Assembly (NCBI RefSeq): GCF_022174665.1
Contig: NZ_CP076562.1
Span: forward strand, 808,001 to 872,000
Reading direction: 5' to 3'
Length of the DNA: 64,000 nucleotides
From: Eubacterium sp. MSJ-33
GTDB lineage: Bacteria > Bacillota > Clostridia > Lachnospirales > Lachnospiraceae
In this document: piece after piece, positions 57,983 through 64,000 of the stretch
Position numbering within the stretch: the first letter of the stretch is position 1
Layout: each line of letters opens with the position of its first letter
Translations under genes and position numbers: made by a program
Notes under the pieces: model-generated
The model's database searches: none
The model's input: the letters and a program-made list of their open reading frames with translations, nothing else
Told to the model about the DNA's origin: nothing

Positions 57983-59329
57983 TTACTCCTGCTGAATCGT
58001 ATATGTAACCTTCATCGTTTTGTCGGCTGTCTTCTGCACAGATTTATCCAAATTACTGATTGTGCCCAAATACAGTGCAAGCTTTGTTTCTTTAATAAAA
58101 TTATCCCCGTTTGTCATATACATATGTATCGCAGATAACGGATTTACATTTGCTATACCATAATTATACCCATAACTTCCAAGTTTAGATGCTTTAATTG
58201 TTTTTGTTATACAATCAAAAATCAAATTTTTGCCTCCTTCTTTTTTCATGTAAATTTTACCTGTTGAAGCATTTGTTACAGTATTAAGGACTATATTGTT
58301 ACCAGGTAACGGATATTCTTTAATATCGCTTGCATTTGACATATTTATTTCTATTAACTTATTTAAATTTCCATTTAATGTATATAAATAATTCTGATAA
58401 CACATAAATCCCTTATCAAAACGTATCGTTTCTCCAGTTGAATTTTTTAATTCAATTGTTTTCACTGTCATATTTGAAGTGTTTATAATTGTACATATAC
58501 CTGTAGACCCAGGGGTTAGCCAATAGTAATTCCAAAAGTATATTTTTGTACCATCTGTGCAACTCTTATAGACATCAACTTTTGTATCTGATTCAATTTT
58601 AAATTCTTTATAGTTAATCTTTTCTTTTGTAGTAACATTGTTAAATGGTGTATCAGAAAATGGTGCTATAGAATTTCGATTCGAGTCATATCGCGTTACT
58701 ATTATTGTATTATTATTTTGTTCGACCGCATACTGATATTGATCCGTTATTAAACATACATTTGCACCTTTTGCACAATATACATTTGTAGTATTGCCAA
58801 TTAATTCAGATATATCACTTGCATTTCCATTAATTGATATACCCGAATCCCCATACCCACACAGTCCCGCTTTTGCATTACAAAGTGCCGCTGCTGCAAT
58901 TGTTCCATTTCCCTGATTCGTTGTCCAATCATATACATATGTCATCTTTTTGCTTGCCCAATCTAACACACTTTCATTAACATTATAACTTCCCTGTGTA
59001 AGTGCACTATCATTATTCACAACATTGTACGAACCACATGCTGTAACCTCTATTCCTCCAGGCAGCATCACGGAATCATCCGGAATACTTTTATCTGTTA
59101 GTAAAATTCCACCGAATGCTTTTTGATATGTTGGACATAATGTTTTCCATAGTTCAACTACATTCCCCCAAAGGCCTGTCTCTATAATTTGTTCCAGTGC
59201 ATCCGTCATATGATTGTCATGCTCTACAACTTCTTTTTCTCTACATCCCTGAAGTTCCAATCGGATATGTCCGTGAAACTTCGGTATCTGAATTTTGTTG
59301 ATATATACATTTTTAAGTACTGATTCCAT
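57983..59329 (-). CDS. phage tail-end protein, possible receptor-binding or adsorption protein
   Basis: A protein of 448 residues from the ATG at 59329, which has AGGAGG 6 nt upstream (an ATG at 59344 lies inside that site). The N-terminal 60 residues (VYINKIQIPKFHGHIRLELQGCREKEVVEHDN) resemble short conserved starts of tail genes in Clostridia phages. The rest is rich in Asn, Thr, Tyr and beta strands with repeated short blocks (YLYTLNGNLNKLIEIN, KIYMKKEGGKNLIFD) as in beta-propeller-like adsorption proteins. It is the last gene of the tail module. Precise function unknown. Confidence 0.6.
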   Translation of the reverse strand: MESVLKNVYINKIQIPKFHGHIRLELQGCREKEVVEHDNHMTDALEQIIETGLWGNVVELWKTLCPTYQKAFGGILLTDKSIPDDSVMLPGGIEVTACGSYNVVNNDSALTQGSYNVNESVLDWASKKMTYVYDWTTNQGNGTIAAAALCNAKAGLCGYGDSGISINGNASDISELIGNTTNVYCAKGANVCLITDQYQYAVEQNNNTIIVTRYDSNRNSIAPFSDTPFNNVTTKEKINYKEFKIESDTKVDVYKSCTDGTKIYFWNYYWLTPGSTGICTIINTSNMTVKTIELKNSTGETIRFDKGFMCYQNYLYTLNGNLNKLIEINMSNASDIKEYPLPGNNIVLNTVTNASTGKIYMKKEGGKNLIFDCITKTIKASKLGSYGYNYGIANVNPLSAIHMYMTNGDNFIKETKLALYLGTISNLDKSVQKTADKTMKVTYTIQQE

Positions 59330-59330
59330 C

Positions 59331-61793
59331 TTAATCCTCCTCATTTTTAAATTGATACTGAAACTCTGTCAAACTGTCTATTACTGTTGATACTATGAAT
59401 GCGACTGTAAGTATCTTTGATTGCCCTACACTCTCATATGCCTGTAACATACTTCCTTCCAATGCATCCGTCAAAGTTTCCTCTTCCGTCCAGGTCATAC
59501 CTGCATCATAGGATAGCTTAACTTTTATACCTTCATGGATTGCTGTTGCTCCGGTGATTCCATAGATACTTACATCCGACATATCACACGTTGCCTGTAC
59601 GATCTGCGCATGCGGTACCGCCGTGATCGTAATCATTGTATCTAGGATTGTGTCAGCTGCAGTCCATTTGTATATCTTCGGTGATTCTAATTGCAAGATA
59701 TAGTCCGATGCCGGTGCTGTATCTAATCCATGTGTCTCGAAATCTGCTGCCTGCAGGGTATCACTCGAAAGTGTTATTTCACTTACAACATCATCCTGAA
59801 TCGTGTAATACTTGTTTTTCGACCAGAGTAGATACTTTACAACCTGTTCTGTCTCACTCACAAAATCTCCATTCTCACTCGCAGAATTGAACACATCACT
59901 AACAATAACACTCTGGATCGATTCAAATTCTGTCGAATCCAGCTCAAGAACATTCATCATACCACGGTCTATGCTCTTATTTGCCGATTTGTTCACAAAT
60001 TCCGTTGCAAGTCTAAATGCCCCGTCTTCCGTTGATACATATCTTGACGAGTACGTGCATTCACTGTCTGTCGAAAATGTCCAACTAACGATTCCCCAGC
60101 GAATTTCCGCCTTATCAAGCAAATTCCCAACAGCCACAATATTCTTCACTTGAATCGTCTGAAGCCGATTTTCCATAACATTTCTGTCTACATCAATTAA
60201 TCCCGCAACTACAGTACATATCATATTTTTTGATACCGTAATAGAATCTGTTACAGCTATTCTTGTAAGCTTCTCTTCCAGTGTGATGAATCCATCCCAC
60301 TCAACCGTACCAACTAAGCCCTGTCCGTAAATAACCGCACGTATGCCGCCTTGTGCAATTGCTACACTGCCGCCGGCTATAGACAGCTTAACCAGCCATC
60401 GGTTGATTGAATTTGCATCAATCATTAGCATGTACATCAAGCTCAGTATATGCTTTCCATTTTTCCATGTTTCCGTTGGATTGTAACCAATAATCGTCAC
60501 TTCGTTTAATGTGTACTCGATTGATGCAATTACATCCTCTTCTGTTGCAGTTGCTTCCAGCAACACTTCCGCTTGAAAAAGCACACCTATTGAGACGGAC
60601 GATGTAAAACGGATATCTATGATTGCCTTGGAATCTCCATCCCCAAGCTGAAGCGCAGACGCATTTTCGTAATTGAAAAAGAGAATGTCTGAAGAAGATA
60701 CCGAGTTTCGCAGCCCTTCCAGATTCTTATCCGTCTTGCTCTTTGCCGTTGCAAGCGCTGGATCCGATCCAAAGCCTGTGATCTTATATCCTCCGTTGAA
60801 TATATAATCATACATCATCACACATCCAAGCTTTCCCGGAGCAATACCATCCGTGCACCGGATGATATCGCCAAGGTCATACATCGCCCCACATAAGCAG
60901 CTCGTCTCGAATGGCACATAGTCTATTTTCAAAAGCGCATCCAGCACCGCGCGCCGGATCTGCTCTTTGTAGCTGTCTACACCATATTGCAGAAACGGAT
61001 TCGATCCAAGATTGTATGTCAGATAATTATCCGGATCAGATCCATAATAGCTTGTAGTGTCGTTTTCCATATTCACACAGGATAATCCAGAGTAGCGTGT
61101 CTCAAACTTACTGAACTTTGAGCCGGTAAACCGTTCATGATTCGTAAGTGTATCAACAACATTCTGCGTGTAGCTTCTAAGTACAAGCTTTCCTTCGCGA
61201 TCCATCGTCGCAATGGTACCTGTAGCCTGTGCTACCCAGAATACAAAATCCTGCCATGTCTCGATATCATTCTCTGTATAAAGCGAAAGACTCTCCGTTC
61301 CGTTCGGAAGTGCATCTACATCTGCCTGTGTCAGTCCCAACTCTACCTCACAGGTTGTGCAAGCAAGCGTTAACAACTCATATGGTGTGCCAATTGTAAT
61401 ATCTACCGTACAGGATCGATTGAAGCGAGCCATGTTGTCGTATGCTGTGATATCAACGCCATACTCTGTGTCATTTGCTTCTGATACTGTATAGACGCCA
61501 AGCGGTACATCTTCCCATGCAGTACCGTCAATCAAGAGTCCTTCTGAGACTATAATCTGTGCATTCGTCCAGTCCGGCACCTGCAGATCCGGCTTGAATG
61601 TGCATTTTAATTCTCCAATATACACAGAGCCGATCTTGACATCGTTCTGCTCGCTGCACTGATTCGTTATCGTGAAAGAACCGCTTAATATGTCATGATT
61701 GGTAAATGCAATCTTATTTACTGTTCCGGCCAGGCGGAACGTCTGTACTTTTCTTTTTGTTTGTTTCAGATATTCTTCTGATACCTGATACAT
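59331..61793 (-). CDS. phage tail-associated protein (baseplate hub/Tal-like)
   Basis: An 820-residue tail protein. The N-terminal 350 residues (YQVSEEYLKQTKRKVQTFRLAGTVN.., ENDIETWQDFVFWVAQATGTIATMDREGKLVLRSY) look like the hub domain of siphophage tail-associated or Tal proteins, which cap the tail tube. The region from about 380 has beta-rich, variable sequence, including a laminin-like stretch (ALQLGDGDSKAIIDIRF). The C-terminal half would bind other baseplate proteins. The gene follows the small repeat region 61794-61980 and precedes the adsorption gene by 1 nt. Confidence 0.75.
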   Translation of the reverse strand: MYQVSEEYLKQTKRKVQTFRLAGTVNKIAFTNHDILSGSFTITNQCSEQNDVKIGSVYIGELKCTFKPDLQVPDWTNAQIIVSEGLLIDGTAWEDVPLGVYTVSEANDTEYGVDITAYDNMARFNRSCTVDITIGTPYELLTLACTTCEVELGLTQADVDALPNGTESLSLYTENDIETWQDFVFWVAQATGTIATMDREGKLVLRSYTQNVVDTLTNHERFTGSKFSKFETRYSGLSCVNMENDTTSYYGSDPDNYLTYNLGSNPFLQYGVDSYKEQIRRAVLDALLKIDYVPFETSCLCGAMYDLGDIIRCTDGIAPGKLGCVMMYDYIFNGGYKITGFGSDPALATAKSKTDKNLEGLRNSVSSSDILFFNYENASALQLGDGDSKAIIDIRFTSSVSIGVLFQAEVLLEATATEEDVIASIEYTLNEVTIIGYNPTETWKNGKHILSLMYMLMIDANSINRWLVKLSIAGGSVAIAQGGIRAVIYGQGLVGTVEWDGFITLEEKLTRIAVTDSITVSKNMICTVVAGLIDVDRNVMENRLQTIQVKNIVAVGNLLDKAEIRWGIVSWTFSTDSECTYSSRYVSTEDGAFRLATEFVNKSANKSIDRGMMNVLELDSTEFESIQSVIVSDVFNSASENGDFVSETEQVVKYLLWSKNKYYTIQDDVVSEITLSSDTLQAADFETHGLDTAPASDYILQLESPKIYKWTAADTILDTMITITAVPHAQIVQATCDMSDVSIYGITGATAIHEGIKVKLSYDAGMTWTEEETLTDALEGSMLQAYESVGQSKILTVAFIVSTVIDSLTEFQYQFKNEED

Positions 61794-61966
61794 GCTACCG
61801 CCTCCTCATATAATATGTATCGCCCCCTCACATTCGGGTAACACCACATCGCTTTCGCTCTGTGATATATCGTCGGACACATCCTAAATATGTGCTTTGC
61901 ACATATGTGTCCTCCTCGTTCGGCGGCAAGTCGTCGGAAGCATCCTAAATCATTCTCTTCGTTCAT
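61766..61966 (-). CDS. possible small protein over a repeat region
   Basis: A 66-codon open frame with an ideal ribosome binding site (GAGGAGG, 7-nt spacing) starts 14 nt after the upstream tail gene and overlaps the hub gene by 28 nt. It is made mostly of two tandem hairpin modules, has no similarity I recognise, and could be a chance reading of a structured repeat. Cys, Arg and His are abundant. Confidence 0.3.
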   Translation of the reverse strand: MNEENDLGCFRRLAAERGGHICAKHIFRMCPTIYHRAKAMWCYPNVRGRYILYEEAVACIRYQKNI

Positions 61967-61980
61967 GATGCTTCCTCCTC
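61794..61980. repeat. two tandem hairpin modules between tail genes
   Basis: Read on the minus strand, each module starts GAGGAGGA, forms a stem closed by GGAAGCATC/GATGCTTCC (first, about 61928-61972) or GGACACAT/ATGTGTCC (second, about 61874-61912), and holds the shared tail TTTAGGATG..TCCGACGA. The stems differ between modules by compensating changes while the flanking sequence is kept. A third GAGGAGG is the ribosome binding site of the hub gene. The first module also shares CGGCAAGTCG..GAAGCATC with the element after groEL. Confidence 0.6.
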
Positions 61981-62328
61981 TTATAGCTCTTCCGCACTAA
62001 AAGATACCGTCCAGTATCCTTGCGTATTCTGACTGTACTCCGAATTTTTCTCCAAATTGCAATCAATACTCTTAACACGCACCGTATACTCCGCTTCATC
62101 AATCTGCAGTTTTACCGACTGCATCTTTGCATATCCAAGCAGCTTGTTCTTCCATCTCGAAGATACCTGGAACTTCAACGAGCCGGAATACTTCCCGGCT
62201 CGCACGTCAATTGCAAGATCATCCCCTGCTTCTGACTGAAATGTATTTGATACTTTGCTGAAGCTCTCTGAATAATTGATTGGATTTGGTACACGTTCGC
62301 CATTGATTTTTACATATTTGTTCAGCAT
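61981..62328 (-). CDS. small phage tail protein
   Basis: A 115-residue protein between the tape measure gene and the hub gene: MLNKYVKINGERVPNPINYSES at the N-terminus, and beta-rich throughout (KYSGSLKFQVSSRW, YTVRVKSIDCN, GYWTVSFSAEEL). Its position and size suit a distal tail or tail-tube adaptor protein. It overlaps the tape measure gene by 1 nt. The family cannot be named with certainty. Confidence 0.6.
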   Translation of the reverse strand: MLNKYVKINGERVPNPINYSESFSKVSNTFQSEAGDDLAIDVRAGKYSGSLKFQVSSRWKNKLLGYAKMQSVKLQIDEAEYTVRVKSIDCNLEKNSEYSQNTQGYWTVSFSAEEL

Positions 62329-64000
62329 TATCTTCCTCCTGATCTGTAATTATTGATCTGGTTCGCACGTACAATGATTTCAGTTAATTTCGACTGTCCG
62401 ATTTGCACCGGGATTATAATATCGCCTGCTGCCATCGCTGTCTGATTACCTGCAAGTGCGGCTTTCATCTCACGTGCCACGGCCGCAATCCACTTCTCGT
62501 TCTGATCGAGCGGTACAACCGCCTCGGCGCCATTACCTTCCAAAAGTCCGACCTGTCCTTTTGCAAGCACACCACCTCGCTCAAGCTGTGGCACACCGAG
62601 CTTACTGATCTTCGACAGACTGACACCCGGTATCTTGTTGATCACACCGATTACCGCATTGATCGCACCGATGAATCCGTTTATAATTCCGATTGCCTTG
62701 GATAAGACAAAATTAACGGCTGTTTTTACTGCTCCGGAAATCGCATTGCCGATTGCCATACCTGCACTTTTGAAGATGCCTGTAACAGAGTTCCACACAC
62801 CTGAAAAGAAACCGCCTAATCGATTGAAGATACTTGTTATGCCATTCCACGCCTGTTGGAATATGCCTGTGAAGAAACTTCCAACCGTGCTGAATACATT
62901 CCTTATGCTTGACCATGCATTTGTCGCTACCGACACGATCCCATTCCATATGCCTGTAAAGAAGCTTCCTATCGCCTGAAATGCAGACGTAAAGAATTCC
63001 TTAAACGCCGTGACAAGCTGTGACACCTTCTCACAGAAGGTTTCCCAGACAAACTGTGCCACCTCGACGATTGCATCCCAGTTCTTTATAACTACGATAA
63101 TTGCAGTAATCACGGCAATAACCGCTGCGGCAATCAGCAGAAATGGTCCTATTGCGGTGATAACCCCTGTGATGGCCGGAATCATGGTTCCTGTAATAAA
63201 CGTAGATGCGGTACCCATCCATGTTGTGATAGAACCGACTAAAGACACTATCTGACCGCCATAAAATATGACCTTACCTACTGAATTTATAAGCGTTCCT
63301 ATCAATACTATTAACGGTCCTATTGCCGCCGCAACGCCTGCAATCGCTATAATATGCTGTTGCTGAGAATCTGATAAACTATTCCATTTTTCACCTAATC
63401 CTCTTATCTTTTCTGAAATATTCTCTAATATCGGTGCTAACATAGATGCAAGTGTTGATCCAACCTCACTTGCCGCAGCCTTTACAGTATTCATAGTTGT
63501 TTTCAATTTGTCTGTATCATCAAGCATTGCGTCATATGTTGTATTTACATTTCCGATATTGTCTGTCATTGATGCACTTAATTCCTGAAAACTAAGCGAT
63601 CCACTCTTACATGCTTGATAAACTGCAGCTCCTGCTTTTGTACCAAACAAATCATATGCCGCCTGCAAACCCTCTGTTTCTGTTTTTGCATCAACCATAC
63701 TTGATTGAATCTCAGTCAATGCTTCATCTAAAGGTTTTCCATCTGCCGTTGCATTCTTTAATGCCTTCGACAGACCACTCATAACCTGTGATGTATCTGC
63801 ACCTGACATTTCTACTTTTCCAAGAAAATTTGCACTCGATGCTGCATTCAATCCCATCTGTTGCATTGCTGCTGAATTCGTAACCATAAGAGACGCAAGT
63901 GTGTCTACACTAATCCCCGTCGCTTGTCCTGTTGCATTTAATGTATCGAGCAAGCCTCCTGTATGACTGATATCTACATTGTACGCGGCCATTACCTTTT
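62328..64000 (-). CDS. phage tail tape measure protein, TP901 type, N-terminus cut by window
   Basis: The frame stays open to the window edge, so the true start is beyond 64000 and only the last 557 or so residues are visible. They include the PhageMin_Tail core (ATGISVDTLASLMVTNSAAMQQMGL, ADGKPLDEALTEIQSSM, AYDLFGTKAGAAVYQAC). A large block of hydrophobic segments follows (about 195-300), then Trp/Phe-rich repeats of the form FFTGIWNGIVS, W..I..VF..VG (about 340-430), and a C-terminal FINGAINAVIGVINKIPGV helix. Tape measure proteins set tail length and help inject DNA. Several segments are the hydrophobic helices usual for siphophages. Confidence 0.88.
   Translation of the reverse strand, partial: KVMAAYNVDISHTGGLLDTLNATGQATGISVDTLASLMVTNSAAMQQMGLNAASSANFLGKVEMSGADTSQVMSGLSKALKNATADGKPLDEALTEIQSSMVDAKTETEGLQAAYDLFGTKAGAAVYQACKSGSLSFQELSASMTDNIGNVNTTYDAMLDDTDKLKTTMNTVKAAASEVGSTLASMLAPILENISEKIRGLGEKWNSLSDSQQQHIIAIAGVAAAIGPLIVLIGTLINSVGKVIFYGGQIVSLVGSITTWMGTASTFITGTMIPAITGVITAIGPFLLIAAAVIAVITAIIVVIKNWDAIVEVAQFVWETFCEKVSQLVTAFKEFFTSAFQAIGSFFTGIWNGIVSVATNAWSSIRNVFSTVGSFFTGIFQQAWNGITSIFNRLGGFFSGVWNSVTGIFKSAGMAIGNAISGAVKTAVNFVLSKAIGIINGFIGAINAVIGVINKIPGVSLSKISKLGVPQLERGGVLAKGQVGLLEGNGAEAVVPLDQNEKWIAAVAREMKAALAGNQTAMAAGDIIIPVQIGQSKLTEIIVRANQINNYRSGGR

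Overview
The window is a stretch of chromosome from a gut-type Clostridia bacterium, most likely a member of the Lachnospiraceae. This rests on moderate GC content, strong AGGAGG ribosome binding sites, HrcA/CIRCE heat-shock control, the rsmD-coaD-ylbJ gene neighbourhood shared with other Firmicutes, clostridial-type families (DUF6062, DUF2225, a CobW-DUF1980 fusion) and cohesin/dockerin proteins. A genus such as Coprococcus is possible but cannot be proved from the sequence. Almost all genes lie on the minus strand, so operons read from high to low coordinates.

Layout. 1-6835: the 3' part of a ylbJ-like membrane gene, a DivIVA/ATPase-H-like coiled coil, coaD, rsmD, a membrane-anchored GH5 cellulase with a cellulose-binding module, a small membrane protein and recG. 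6982-9443: fakA-like kinase, asp23-like protein, rpmB. 9605-16756: tex, a radical SAM protein, an EamA transporter, thiI, its partner cysteine desulfurase, and rsmE. 16887-22730: the heat-shock operon hrcA-grpE-dnaK-dnaJ-prmA behind a perfect CIRCE operator. 22926-24521: an HtrA-type protease. 24633-29869: a metal block of a zinc ABC transporter (znuCBA) and two CobW-family GTPases, one with a huge His-rich tract and one fused to a YcgQ/TIGR03943-like domain. 29946-34976: mscS, glgB, DUF1015 and a P-loop kinase. 35175-45253: a large amino-acid block, leuC-leuD-leuB, ilvD-ilvB, serC-serA, asd, with a divergent LysR regulator at 45442. 46485-47080: a HicAB toxin-antitoxin pair. 47359-49351: groES-groEL behind a second perfect CIRCE. 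49620-53687: DUF6062, a permuted papain-like hydrolase, DUF2225 and glnS. 53751-57542: a membrane-anchored cohesin protein next to a dockerin-bearing cell-wall hydrolase. 57784: tRNA-Thr(GGT). 57983-64000: phage tail genes running off the window edge.

Most notable. (1) Two copies of an undescribed-looking 231-nt palindromic element (27335-27565 and 42076-42306). Each sits between genes of a co-directional cluster. The copies differ by paired changes in opposite arms, which argues for selection on a folded structure. (2) A neighbouring cohesin-dockerin gene pair that looks like a private cell-envelope attachment system and not a cellulosome: the cohesin partner has a transmembrane segment and a long cytoplasmic tail, and the dockerin partner is a glucosaminidase. 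(3) A zinc/metallochaperone cluster. (4) Structured repeat elements after groEL and between the phage tail genes that share a short motif.

No rRNA, CRISPR array, insertion sequence or recognisable riboswitch was seen. leuA, ilvC, ilvN/H, serB, the prophage integrase and the phage lysis genes are not in the window.
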